A stretch of DNA of 64,000 nucleotides, from the NCBI GenBank assembly GCA_963826795.1, contig CAWGYT010000012.1, positions 124,001 through 188,000 on the forward strand. The letters run 5' to 3'. Source of the DNA: CAWGYT01 sp963826795 (GTDB lineage: Bacteria; Planctomycetota; Planctomycetia; Pirellulales; Pirellulaceae). The notes under the pieces are model-generated. The model worked only from the letters and a program-made list of their open reading frames with translations. It searched no databases and was not told the origin of the DNA. Position 1 is the first letter of the stretch. Each line of letters begins with the position of its first letter. Shown one piece after another: positions 18,561 through 26,939 of the stretch. The position numbers were made by a program, and so were the translations under genes.

Positions 18561-18849
18561 TCAGGGGGCAGGGTCAGATCCGTTTTCTGGTGTCAAGTTC
18601 GCATTTGGCGCGGGATTACCGGCCGAGGAAACCAACGCCTCACCGGACCGAACGTGTCGGCACGCAAAGTCATCAAGGGCCGAGCCGAGCAAGTCCAGTT
18701 CGACACGGGTTGCTCAATTGCCGCAACTGAATTCGCCGACCGAACCCCGTACGTGCGATGCCGTCCTGGATCACGCTCGTCAGGCAAACACGCCAGGCGA
18801 GACCTGTCAAACACCAGAAACCCAATCTGACCCCTACGGACCCCCTGAC
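18561..18849. mobile_element. MITE-like element with about 35-bp terminal inverted repeats
   Basis: The left end (18561-18595) reads TCAGGGGGCAGGGTCAGATC then CGTTTTCTGGTGTCAA. The right end (about 18807-18849), read in reverse, gives TCAGGGGGTCCGTAGGGGTC then AGATTGGGTTTCTGGTGTTTGACA. The two ends match over most of their length with small gaps. The 290-base body has no gene: an open frame through it is an accident of composition. This fits a non-autonomous miniature element. I see no clear target-site duplication. Confidence 0.6.
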
Positions 18850-18897
18850 AGATCAACTGAAGACAGCCACAACCGTCCGGTTCTCAGCACAGCCGAC

Positions 18898-20010
18898 CTA
18901 TCGGGACGTCCTAAAGGACCAATCGGCTTTTTGAGGCAGCTTTGCAGGAGCTGTTTGCAACGACGCGTTCGCGGCGGGCAGCTTGATATTTGGAATGGGA
19001 TCCAGAATCCTGAATGGCGCCTGAATTTCGACCATTTGTCCTTCTCTCAGCACGGTCATCTTGATTTCGTCTTCTGCGGTCAAAGCACGAAGGTATTCTC
19101 TGACGTTCTCGTAGTCCGATACCGGATGGCCACCGATCGAGTAGATCACGTCGCCGCCGAGCATGAGAGTAAGGCCTTCAAATTTGGCCTGAATTCGCCC
19201 ACCTCGCAGTCCGCTCTGCTCGGCAAGGGAACCGCGCTGTACACGTTCCACGATCAGTGCTTCCTCCGGGTGCCAGTTCATCAAGCTGGCGAATTGCGGA
19301 GTGCATCGCAAATAGACCACTCCCCCGAAGGGCACCGCCTCGTCAATCAGGTAGCGTCGAATCAGGTCGACAGGGACAGCCAGCCCAATTCCTTCAGCAT
19401 TGGGCAACGTACCGACGGCGATACCAATCACCTCTCCGTCGCAATTGAAGATTGGCCCACCTGAATTGCCGGGATTGATCGCGGTATCGGTTTGGATAAT
19501 GCGGCTGGGGTGTTTCCACGCCAAATCAATGCTCCCTAAACCCTCACGCACCGCGCTGACGATGCCTGACGTAACGCTGAAGCACAAGTCATACGGGGCT
19601 CCGATGCAGAACACTGGCTGTCCAGCCATCACCTGGGATGCCACACCAAGCGTCGCCGGACGCACACCGTCCGGCAACTTCTCAACTTTCAGCAATGCCA
19701 CGTCCTGAGAGCGCGACATCGTCACGATGGTTGCCAGGCAGAACGATTCATCGTGAAACGTTACGCGAATGATATCTGCCTGATCCACCAGGTGTGCAGC
19801 CGTCGCGATATATCCGTCCGCGTGGAGAACGAATCCCGAACCCGATCCGGTCCTCTCGATGGGACTCCCGACCTCAATGTAAACGACCGAGGCCGCCACT
19901 TGCTGGTACATTCTTGACAGGTCGCTCACAGGCGAACCGTCTTGCGCATCGACCGGACTGGTGTGCCAAACCAAGGCAAGCAACAGCGCGAATATCATGC
20001 TGGTCGACAT
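18898..20010 (-). CDS. HtrA/DegP-like serine protease with PDZ domain
   Basis: A 23-residue signal peptide (MSTSMIFALLLALVWHTSPV then DAQ) leads into a trypsin-like domain. The triad is His73 (TAAHLVD), Asp103 (SQDVALL) and Ser183 (NPGNSGGPI). A PDZ-like domain follows from about residue 245 (ALIVERVQRGSLAEQSGLRGG, GGDVIYSIGGHPVSDYENVREYL). I use ATG 20010 (370 residues) because AGGGAGA precedes it and it opens the signal peptide. The frame runs on to 20121. The role is periplasmic protein quality control or regulated cleavage. With one PDZ it is closer to DegS-type than DegP-type in length. It stands alone, next to the inverted-repeat element. Confidence 0.88.
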   Translation of the reverse strand: MSTSMIFALLLALVWHTSPVDAQDGSPVSDLSRMYQQVAASVVYIEVGSPIERTGSGSGFVLHADGYIATAAHLVDQADIIRVTFHDESFCLATIVTMSRSQDVALLKVEKLPDGVRPATLGVASQVMAGQPVFCIGAPYDLCFSVTSGIVSAVREGLGSIDLAWKHPSRIIQTDTAINPGNSGGPIFNCDGEVIGIAVGTLPNAEGIGLAVPVDLIRRYLIDEAVPFGGVVYLRCTPQFASLMNWHPEEALIVERVQRGSLAEQSGLRGGRIQAKFEGLTLMLGGDVIYSIGGHPVSDYENVREYLRALTAEDEIKMTVLREGQMVEIQAPFRILDPIPNIKLPAANASLQTAPAKLPQKADWSFRTSR

Positions 20011-20640
20011 CGCAATTCTCCCTGGTGAATCCACGATCGCGTATAGCCAACGCGGTACAGGCACATTGGCTTTCCTGCCGTAAAGCTGCTCTTCCCCGCA
20101 ACGTTTCCCCAATGAATCCATACTTCACCTGTCGCAAACCTCGTGCCCAGTCACTGATTGCACGACGCCTTGACCAATACTCGCGAATGCGTGCGAATAA
20201 GCACAAGAGGTGGCTCCCATGGGCGGCAACGCACACGAGCACAAGACTCTGGCGGGAAGCAGCCAGAGCGCCGAATCACGGTCATCGGACATTTGGGGCT
20301 GCAGCCGACAGCCTCGCCCGGCAGGGATATTCGGAATTGCCTTTTTCGCAGAGATTTCTGCTCTGTTCCGGTATGGATTTCGAACCACGATGAGTTTCAG
20401 AACAACGTTGACTGAGGTTGGCAAGCGGGCAGACGGGCGAATGTGGTCGCCGAAGCTAACGAATGGCCGGATGGGCTCGCAGTTGAGGCGATGTTTCTCA
20501 GTGGAGCGGCCAATTGAGTCTGCCACGGCTGCGCAGCGGTTCGCGAGCACGAGTTGATCACACCGAGTTTCGACGTCCAGACGATGTTCGGGGCGATTTC
20601 TCGAACTTGCGCCCGCTGTTAACCCGCCGAACTGCTTGCT
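20011..20640. other. Intergenic stretch, no gene seen
   Basis: This is about 630 bases upstream of the HtrA-like gene and before the palindrome cluster at 20641. All open frames here are short and lack ribosome sites or recognisable residues. The HtrA promoter should lie at the left end on the minus strand, but I cannot point to it with confidence. Confidence 0.4.
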
Positions 20641-20938
20641 TCCAGACGGTCTATCTTCCGCTCCGCACGTTGAGGGCCCGCGGGGCTCCAGACGCCGAGT
20701 AGATCCGCCTTAGGCGACCCGGACAGCTTGCTTCCACAGACGAGTCCAGACGGTCTATTTTCCGCTCGACGAGTCCGACGAGTCCAGACGGTCTATTTTC
20801 CGCTCCGCCCGCTGACACTGCTTCCACACTGCTTCCACACTGCTTCCACACTGCTTCCAGACGGTCTATCTTCCGCTCCGCACGTTGAGGGCCCGCGGGG
20901 CTTCAGACGCCGAGTAGATCCGCATCAGGCGACCCGGG
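20641..20938. repeat. Left-end palindrome cluster of transposase module 1
   Basis: AGACGGTCT occurs four times here (20644, 20748, 20786, 20859), each within CCAGACGGTCTAT then YTTCCGCTC. Two of the four (20641 and 20856) are followed by a matching 70-base tail starting GCACGTTGAGGGCCCGCGGG. Four perfect tandem copies of CACTGCTTCCA occupy 20816-20859. The matching place in module 2 has one copy. The palindrome core AGAC-N-GTCT resembles REP sequences. Confidence 0.75.
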
Positions 20939-21069
20939 TTCCTACGTGCAGGCCGAAAGGTGGCCCGGCAAGCGAGGATCCAAGTTGCACGGTGGGTTGC
21001 GGCGCAAGAATCGGGGTGGGGATACTGCCGGGTGTTCCAGGAGGTCGTTTGCTTGCCAGGAGGGGTCCC

Positions 21070-22126
21070 ATGCCGAGCTCGTCGCGCCGCACCGTGGTCG
21101 AGAAAGGAGAAGTGGGGGTCTATCATTGCTGGAATCGCTGCGTGCAGCGGGCCTGGCTCTGCGGTCAGGATCCGGTGACGGGGATCGACTACGAGTATCG
21201 CCGCGAGGTGATCGAGGAGGTCGAGCGGCAACTGGCCGGGTTGTTCGCGATCGACATTGGTTTTCACGCCGAACAGGCGAACCATCTCCATCTGATCCTG
21301 CGGACGCGTCCGGATCTGGCGGCGACCTATCTCGATGACGAGGTGCGGCGGCGCTGGTGGATTCTGGTTCGACTGAAGCGGACGGGAAACGGACGAATCG
21401 AGGAACCCACCGCCGAGGAACTCGAGCGGGAACGCCGCCGCTGGCCGGACGTCGACGTCCTGCGGCAGCGTTTGGCCGATGTCTCGTGGTTCATGGGAAC
21501 GCTGTGCGAGCATCTCGCGCGGCGTTTCAACCGCGAGTCGGGCACGAGCGGGACGTTCTGGGAGCATCGCTTCGGGTGCCGAAGCCTGGAAGATGAGGCG
21601 GCGATTCTGCTGTGCGGGATCTATGTGGATCTGAATCCCATCCGGGCCGGAGAAGCCACGGTCCCCGAAGAGGCGCGTCACACGTCCGCCTACAACCGGA
21701 TCCAGGGCATGCCGCAGCGCGCCTCTCGGCCAGTGGCGGAAGGCACCGCCGGTCCGGACGACTGGCTCTGTCCGCTCACGATTCCGGAAGACGACCCCCG
21801 TCAACTCGGCGCCGTGCGAGCCCAACTTCCCTGGCGCGCGTCTCGACAAAGGACTCTTGCCGATCCGCCTGGAAACGTATCTGGAACTGCTCGACTGGAC
21901 GGGCCGGCAGATCGGCTTGAAGCGTCAGGGCTCGATTCCCTCGTCGCTGGCACCGATCCTGGAGCGACTGGGGATCCAGGCGGAGCACTGGCTGGAGGCG
22001 GTCCGAGGCTTCGACCGCCGGTTCGGCCAGGTCGTCGGCTCGCTCGCTCGGTTACGCGCGGCGGCGAGTCGCGCGGGCCGGCGCTGGTTCCGCGGCGCGA
22101 CCGCCTGCGCCACGATCTTCGCCTGA
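21070..22126 (+). CDS. Y1/RAYT-like transposase, frameshifted near 21838 (copy 1)
   Basis: The N-terminal part (MPSSSRRTVVEKGEVGVYHC) and the segment EQANHLHLILRTRPD, with an HxH pair, fit the HUH single-strand nuclease fold of IS200-like/RAYT proteins (Y1_Tnp). The pattern YHCWNRCVQRAWLCG is typical of a planctomycete branch. A strong AGGAGG site precedes ATG 21070. The frame is intact to QLPWR (about 21838). The rest (KGLLPIRLETYLELLDWTGR to TACATIFA) continues in the +1 frame and stops at 22126. The same break occurs in copy 2. Either the ancestor was already broken, or the shift is made during translation. The product would nick and rejoin DNA at the flanking palindromes (inferred from the RAYT family). 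Confidence 0.72.
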
Positions 22127-22378
22127 TCGACGATCGACCTCACGGTTTTTGCCCCGTCCATGCCGTCAACGAACGTGACCTCGTTCGACGGAGGAACTCA
22201 AGATAAGCGGTACTGGCACGACTCAACCTGTGCGATTCACCGCTTAAAATAGTCGGGCAATCCCATCCCGGACGCGCATCCCGCCCACCTCGCCTCCCTC
22301 TGAACGTCCCGCCAAACGACTCCCTCCCGAAGCGAACGAACGGTATCCATCCCACCTCGACTCCCCGACTTCGCCGGC
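22127..22378. other. Conserved non-coding tail of transposase module 1
   Basis: These 250 bases after the transposase stop are almost base-for-base identical to 26398-26649 behind copy 2. They contain no open frame with coding character. The sequence conservation between copies shows that this tail belongs to the mobile unit. Confidence 0.6.
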
Positions 22379-22490
22379 AAGCATGTAGACCGTCTGGGTT
22401 GGTGTGGGCTGGTGTCCGCCGGCAAGCATGTAGACCGTCTGGGCTGGTGTGGGTGTGGGCTTGGCAAGCATGTAGACCGTCTGGGCTGGG
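22379..22490. repeat. Right-end palindrome cluster of transposase module 1
   Basis: Three copies of GCAAGCATGTAGACCGTCTG followed by GG (core at 22387, 22432, 22474) are separated by GGCTGGTGTG-rich spacers. The core AGACCGTCT is the reverse complement of the left-end core AGACGGTCT, so the two clusters face each other. Confidence 0.75.
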
Positions 22491-22971
22491 TCTCCCGATT
22501 GGCCGGTGATTGGCTCGAAACTTTACTTCGTCTCAGACCGAAGCAGGTCTGGCGACATCTGGGAGGTAACCTGGGTTCCCGAACCGTCATCCTTCGCTCT
22601 TGCTTTCTTCGGTCTCCTTGGCGTGGTGTCTTGTGCCTGTCGAACCAGACGTTCCAGAGTTCGACCCAAAAACTGAAAGTTCCCATTGCCGATTGCTCTA
22701 ACGCCCGGTGATCTTGCGCTGTGCGTGAGCGTAGCCAACCATCGATTTACGGAAAGTTGACAAATCGATCAGTGATCTGTCGCAACAAACCACCGGTTTT
22801 ATACGCCACCTGATGTCCAACCCTGACGGCTGGCGGACGTCGCTGCTCTTGGGTACCGGCCCATCGGGAGAGCGGGCGAGGTTCGTGACTCTGGGTCGTC
22901 CATGGTGTTCTTGCCTCCGAAGTGCCTCCCGAGGTATCGTAAATGGAAAGCAACGAATGGAGCGTCCCGGA
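22491..22971. other. Stretch between module 1 and the HicBA genes, no gene seen
   Basis: It holds no open frame that looks coded. A good -35-like TTGACA at 22757 has no matching -10 at the right distance. The operon promoter probably lies in the last 200 bases. Confidence 0.35.
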
Positions 22972-23199
22972 ATGATCGTGAGTAGAACGTATACAGTCAG
23001 TGACGGCAGCATGGTTCTCACCCTCGAGCCAGCCGAGGAGGGTGGTTACGTTGTCACGTCGCCGTTCGATCCTGAACTCATAACCGAGGCAGACTCCTTG
23101 GATGAAGCGTTCACCAACGCAAGGGACGCAGCAGCTGCCCTCAACGAATCACGAACACGATTGGCCAAACAACTCTCGGACGCTGAACCGTCATCCTAG
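22972..23199 (+). CDS. HicB-like antitoxin
   Basis: The 75-residue protein starts MIVSRTYTVSDGSMVLTLEP and has the HicB partial RNase H-like core: a strand set followed by EEGGYVVTSPFDPELITEAD and a helix with SLDEAFTNARDAAAALNES. Such proteins bind and block the HicA mRNA interferase. The start at 22972 is chosen for a GGAG site 9 bases upstream. The longer frame from 22813 has unlikely composition. The HicA-like gene follows after 9 bases. The antitoxin-first order is the reverse of the classical hicAB order but is common in this sub-type. Confidence 0.75.
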   Translation: MIVSRTYTVSDGSMVLTLEPAEEGGYVVTSPFDPELITEADSLDEAFTNARDAAAALNESRTRLAKQLSDAEPSS

Positions 23200-23208
23200 G
23201 AATCAGAC

Positions 23209-23415
23209 GTGAAGCGCACGGAATTGGATCGCCACCTTCGCGAGCACGAGTGTTTGCTACACCATCACGGCGGAAACCATGATGTGTGGTTGAATCCCGC
23301 GAACATGCGGAAGACCTCCGTGCCGAGGCACCGCGAAGTCAAGAAGGGAACCGTTCGTGCCATTTGCCGGAGACTTGAAATACCTTTACCTCCCCAGATT
23401 GAGCCGGGATCCTGA
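23209..23415 (+). CDS. HicA-like mRNA interferase toxin
   Basis: This 68-residue basic protein has the HicA double-stranded RNA-binding-like fold signature. An N-terminal helix (MKRTELDRHLREHECLLHHH) is followed by GGNHDVWLNP, with the catalytic His in the GGNHD turn, and then VPRHREVKKGTVRAICRRLEI. HicA cleaves mRNA and tmRNA on ribosomes when not bound by HicB. It starts with GTG 9 bases after the antitoxin stop. Length and motif are complete, so it may be active. Confidence 0.82.
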   Translation: MKRTELDRHLREHECLLHHHGGNHDVWLNPANMRKTSVPRHREVKKGTVRAICRRLEIPLPPQIEPGS

Positions 23416-23931
23416 ACTGCGAGTCGACACGCCATCCCCCTGCTCGTCGTAAAAACTCGTCGCGACCAATTTTGATTGGCTGTGGTCAATTAACCACCCT
23501 CGTGATACAGTCGCACTCCCCGCTGGCGAATGGGAGATCCGGGCGTGTCTCACACGGGCCGTAGCAACGTATTTCGGCACGGCGAAATCGTGCCATCTAC
23601 CCGTCGAGTCAATCGCTGGATTGGCTGACCGCCGGATTCGGCCGTAAACTACGCCATCAATCGCCGATTTTGTTGAGACTCAATCGAGCCGCCGCCATGA
23701 ACAAGAAGAGGAATCCTAGACAACCAACTTCGTTGCCGATTTGAAGCAGGCCGAAGAAATCACTGTTGGCAAGTCATTGTTCAGAATTGCTTTTCGTGGA
23801 TCGCCGTTGGTGTGCGGGAGCAAGTTTCGTCCGTGCCTGCTCGGCGACGGAGCAAACTCTCACGCGAGTGGACAGGGCCGCCCGAATGATGATCCATACA
23901 GGCACATCTCAACTGTCGCTACCTTGGCGAA
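23416..23931. other. Intergenic stretch, no gene seen
   Basis: These 516 bases follow the HicA-like gene. The part up to about 23580 is less GC-rich than its surroundings. No open frame here shows recognisable features. It leads into the transposase gene fragment at 23932. Confidence 0.35.
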
Positions 23932-24099
23932 ATGAGAGTTGCTATGCCATCGTATCCTCGTGCAGAAATCGTGCGACCGGATGAAGTCACGGTCTATCGT
24001 TGCTGGATTCGGTGTGTTCGAAGGGAATTCCTCTATGGCCAAGACGCGGTTAGCAGGATCGACCGGAGCCGAGTAGCTCGTGCCAGATCTGGTCAATGA
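23932..24099 (+). pseudogene. N-terminal fragment of a RAYT-like transposase
   Basis: A 55-codon frame reads MPSYPRAEIVRPDEVTVYRC and then WIRCVRREFLYGQDAVSRID, followed by an early stop. It matches the first 45 residues of the two transposases in this window (VEKGEVGVYHCWNRCVQRAWLCGQDPVTGID pattern) but is clearly diverged from both. It is a remnant of a third member, truncated after the N-terminus. Confidence 0.7.
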
Positions 24100-24200
24100 T
24101 TCTCGTCGTCTCGCTGGCATCCAAGGTCGGGCATCGAACATGGCGGCTTAGACTCAGGTCGGCCGGCGGTGATAACATGGAGTTAGCGAAGGAGCTTCTC

Positions 24201-24440
24201 ATGACCTACCAGTTTCCGCCGAACATCGATCGACTTGTCAAAGAGCAGATGGCATCCGGCGCGTATGAATCAGAAGACGACTTGCTTGCCGATGCACTCC
24301 GGGCTCTGGCCACACGCAACGCTGATCTTGCGGCTGTGAACGACGCGATCCGTGACATGGAAGCCGGTGATACGGGCCGGCCGCTGACGGAAGTGGCGGA
24401 CGAGATACGCGAGAAGCATGGCTGGTCCACAAACGGATGA
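24201..24440 (+). CDS. ParD-like (CopG/ribbon-helix-helix) antitoxin
   Basis: The 79-residue protein opens MTYQFPPNIDRLVKEQMASG and continues AYESEDDLLADALRALATRN, a ribbon-helix-helix DNA-binding unit typical of ParD/CopG antitoxins. A C-terminal acidic tail follows (DMEAGDTGRPLTEVADEIRE) that would wrap the toxin. AAGGAG lies 8 bases before ATG 24201. An upstream in-frame ATG at 24177 lacks a site. The stop overlaps the toxin gene as ATGA. The protein should also repress its own promoter, as known for the family. Confidence 0.83.
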   Translation: MTYQFPPNIDRLVKEQMASGAYESEDDLLADALRALATRNADLAAVNDAIRDMEAGDTGRPLTEVADEIREKHGWSTNG

Positions 24441-24958
24441 CTTGCCAGGTTGTTGTGCTCAGACGCGCCGAGCGGGAGTTGGACGCAGCCGCTGATTGGA
24501 TCGCGGAGTATTCACCCGAGGCTGCGGCTCGCTGGTTTAGCTCCTTCGTTGACGTTCTGCTTTCGCTTGAAAACAACCCCCAACGCTGCGGTTTTGCTCC
24601 GAAAAACGACGCGTCATCGTATGAGCTCCGTCAACTGATCTACCGACCGCGACAAGGCAGGACGTTCCGTGCGATCTTCACGATCAAAGGGAATCAAGTG
24701 CGCGTACTTCGCATTCGAGGGGCCGGCCAGGATCTTCTCGCTGCCGAAGACCTCGACGAAGAGGTTTCGAGGCGAAAGTCGGTCGGGCTGCCGTCTCCCG
24801 TGCTCCCCAGGCGGACTGGGAACGACCTGGGGCAAGACCATTCGCAGCCCGATCGGCAGCCTGCAGATGCTAACAGCGGTGGAACCGACCGATCGCAGAT
24901 TCAAGCATTCCTTCGGCGCAGCGGCTGGACAATCCGCCGCGGCTTGGCCTTGAGGTAA
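24437..24958 (+). CDS. RelE/ParE-family toxin with an extended C-terminus
   Basis: Residues 1-105 are a RelE/ParE fold (VVLRRAERELDAAADWIAEY, RQLIYRPRQGRTFRAIFTIK, VRVLRIRGAGQDLL). Members act on gyrase (ParE) or on ribosome-bound mRNA (RelE). The antitoxin suggests the ParE side. The start codon overlaps the antitoxin stop (ATGA), so translation is coupled. Normal members end close to the LLAAEDLDEE segment. Here 60 further residues of low-complexity, non-domain sequence follow, probably read-through after loss of the original stop. The toxin may be weakened or intact. Confidence 0.8.
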   Translation: MTCQVVVLRRAERELDAAADWIAEYSPEAAARWFSSFVDVLLSLENNPQRCGFAPKNDASSYELRQLIYRPRQGRTFRAIFTIKGNQVRVLRIRGAGQDLLAAEDLDEEVSRRKSVGLPSPVLPRRTGNDLGQDHSQPDRQPADANSGGTDRSQIQAFLRRSGWTIRRGLALR

Positions 24959-25085
24959 ACTCGCTTAGGTCTCCCGCCGGCGACAGAGGCGTTGGAACTG
25001 GGCGTTCGGACGCGAGCTTCCGCAGTCAAAGACGGGTTGGTCGGCTTGAGGCTCCGTCGGCCGGATGCTCTTCAACTTCTTCCAA

Positions 25086-25208
25086 ACTGCTTCCAGACGG
25101 TCTATCTTCCGCTCCGCCCGCTGCACTGCTTCCGGACGGTCTATCTTCCGCTCCGCACGTTGAGGGCCCGCGGGCCTTTCGACGCCGAGTGGATCCGCAG
25201 CATGTGAC
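25086..25208. repeat. Left-end palindrome cluster of transposase module 2
   Basis: Two copies of the core (AGACGGTCT at 25095 and the variant GGACGGTCT at 25134) are followed by TATCTTCCGCTCCGC. The second carries the same 70-base tail as in module 1. Only one CACTGCTTCC unit is present (25124), against four in module 1. Confidence 0.7.
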
Positions 25209-25345
25209 CCAGGTTCTGACGTCCCAGGCCCCAGGGTCGCCCGGCAAGCCAGGATCCAAGTTGCACGGTGGGTTGCGGCGCAGGAATCGGGATGGGGATA
25301 CTGCCGGGTGTTCCAGGAGGTTGTCTGCTTGCCAGGAGGGGTCCC

Positions 25346-26397
25346 ATGCCGAGCTCTTCGCGCCGCACCGTGGTCGAGAAAGGAGAAGTGGGGGTCTATC
25401 ATTGCTGGAATCGCTGCGTGCAGCGGGCCTGGCTCTGCGGTCAGGATCCGGTGACGGGGATCGACTACGAGTATCGCCGCGAGGTGATCGAGGAGGTCGA
25501 GCGGCAACTGGCCGGGTTGTTCGCGATCGACATTGGTTTTCACGCCGAACAGGCGAACCATCTCCATCTGATCCTGCGGACGCGTCCGGATCTGGCGGCG
25601 ACCTATCTCGATGACGAGGTGCGGCGGCGCTGGTGGATTCTGGTTCGACTGAAGCGGACGGGAAACGGACGAATCGAGGAACCCACCGCCGAGGAACTCG
25701 AGCGGGAACGCCGCCGCTGGCCGGACGTCGACGTCCTGCGGCAGCGTCTGGCCGATGTCTCGTGGTTCATGGGAACGCTGTGCGAGCATCTCGCGCGGCG
25801 TTTCAACCGCGAGTCGGGCACCAGCGGGACGTTTTGGGAGCATCGCTTCGGGTGCCGAAGCCTGGAAGATGAAGCGGCGATTCTGCTGTGCGGGATCTAT
25901 GTGGATCTGAATCCCATCCGGGCCGGAGAAGCCACGGTCCCCGAAGAGGCGCGTCACACGTCCGCCTACAATCGGATCCAGGGCATGCCGCAGCGCCTCC
26001 CGGCCAGTGGCGGAAGGCATCGCCGGTCCGGACGACTGGCTCTGTCCGCTCACGATTCCGGAAGACGACCCCCGTCAACTCGGCGCCGTGCGTGCCCAAC
26101 TTCCCTGGCGCGTCCGACAAAGGACTCTTGCCGATCCGCCTGGAAACGTATCTGGAACTGCTCGACTGGACGGGCCGGCAGATCGGCTCGAAGCGTCAGG
26201 GCTCGATTCCCTCGTCGCTGGCACCGATCCTGGAGCGACTGGGGATCCAGGCGGAGCACTGGCTGGAGGCGGTCCGAGGGTTCGACCGCCGGTTCGGCCA
26301 GGTCGTCGGCTCGCTCGCTCGGTTACGCGAGGCGGCGAGTCGGGCCGGCCGGCACTGGTTCCGCGGCGCGACCGCCTGCGCCACGATCTTCGCCTGA
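25346..26397 (+). CDS. Y1/RAYT-like transposase, twice frameshifted (copy 2)
   Basis: It is almost identical to copy 1 through GMPQR (about 25998), including the HxH motif and the AGGAGG ribosome site. A 2-base loss there shifts the frame. The middle part (GPDDWLCPLTIPEDDPRQLG) lies in the second frame, and the tail (KGLLPIRLETYLELLDWTGR to TACATIFA) in the third. The second shift coincides with the one in copy 1 although 3 bases differ at that point (about 26115). As it stands, only the first 220 residues, which hold the nuclease part, could be made without frameshifting. Confidence 0.68.
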
Positions 26398-26645
26398 TCG
26401 ACGATCGACCTCACGGTTTTTGCCCCGTCCATGCCGTCAACGAACGTGACCTCGTTCGACGGAGGAACTCAAGATAAGCGGTACTGGCACGACTCAACCT
26501 GTGCGATTCACCGCTTAAAATAGTCGGGCAATCCCATCCCGGACGCGCATCCCGCCCACCTCGCCTCCCTCTGAACGTCCCGCCAAACGACTCCCTCCCG
26601 AAGCGAACGAACGGTATCCATCCCACCTCGACTCCCCGACTTCGC
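26398..26645. other. Conserved non-coding tail of transposase module 2
   Basis: Nearly the same sequence follows copy 1 (22127-22378). No coding frame is seen. It ends at the right-hand palindrome cluster. Confidence 0.6.
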
Positions 26646-26785
26646 CGGCAAGCATGTAGACCGTCTGGGTGGTGCGGCCGCCGGCAAGCATGTAGACCGT
26701 CTGGGCTGGTGTGGGCGCGGCAAGCATGTAGACCGTCTGGGCTGGTGTCGTCTGGGCTGGTGTCTGGGCTGGTGTCTGGACGGGC
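26646..26785. repeat. Right-end palindrome cluster of transposase module 2
   Basis: Three GCAAGCATGTAGACCGTCTG units (core at 26658, 26694, 26730) are followed by two decayed units that keep only CTGGGCTGGTGT. Spacers differ from those of module 1, showing that the clusters expand or shrink independently of the gene. Confidence 0.75.
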
Positions 26786-26840
26786 GGCAGCGAGGGTCTC
26801 ATTGTTGCCGTTAATCTGACGAGCGTACGAACAGGCCTGA

Positions 26841-26927
26841 TGTCGCCGGCGACGACATGTCCCCACAACATGTCGCAGAAATGAAGAAATGGCGACACGT
26901 CGCGTTGACCTGTCGCCGCCGGCGACA
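26841..26927. promoter_or_regulatory. Set of palindromes upstream of the Fic gene, possible operator
   Basis: Half-sites TGTCGC and GCGACA recur as palindromes: TGTCGCCGGCGACGACA (26841-26857), ACATGT on both sides of a 7-base gap (26854-26872), GCGACACGTCGC (26892-26903) and TGTCGCCGCCGGCGACA (26911-26927). They end 12 bases before the Fic start. They could bind an autoregulator, possibly the small HTH protein encoded behind fic. Confidence 0.5.
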
Positions 26928-26939
26928 TAAGCTCTGGGC

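Larger units (their letters stand above)
20859..22482 (+). mobile_element. RAYT/REP-like transposase module, copy 1
   Basis: The module runs from the last left palindrome (AGACGGTCT) to the third right palindrome (AGACCGTCT, inverted). It contains one transposase-like gene (21070-22126) and about 250 bases of conserved downstream DNA. It is nearly identical to 25134-26738 from about 20950 to 22400, in the same orientation. Inverted palindrome clusters flanking a Y1-type gene fit the layout described for REP-associated tyrosine transposases. Confidence 0.7.
25134..26738 (+). mobile_element. RAYT/REP-like transposase module, copy 2
   Basis: This has the same architecture and orientation as copy 1: inverted palindromes at the ends, a transposase-like gene at 25346-26397 and a conserved non-coding tail. 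The bodies differ by only a few substitutions and by two small deletions in copy 2. The near identity points to recent transposition or gene conversion. The two modules bracket a 2.6-kb segment with two toxin-antitoxin pairs. Confidence 0.7.

Noticed and set aside
18529..19464. Plus-strand frame of 311 codons
   Set aside because: It crosses the inverted-repeat element and the HtrA-like gene on the other strand, so it is a shadow.
20816..22490. Direct repeats as a CRISPR array
   Set aside because: Repeats are 9-20 bases with irregular low-complexity spacers, located at transposase module ends, with no cas genes nearby.
22757..22785. Promoter for the HicBA operon (TTGACA)
   Set aside because: The -35 box is perfect, but no acceptable -10 box lies 16-18 bases downstream.
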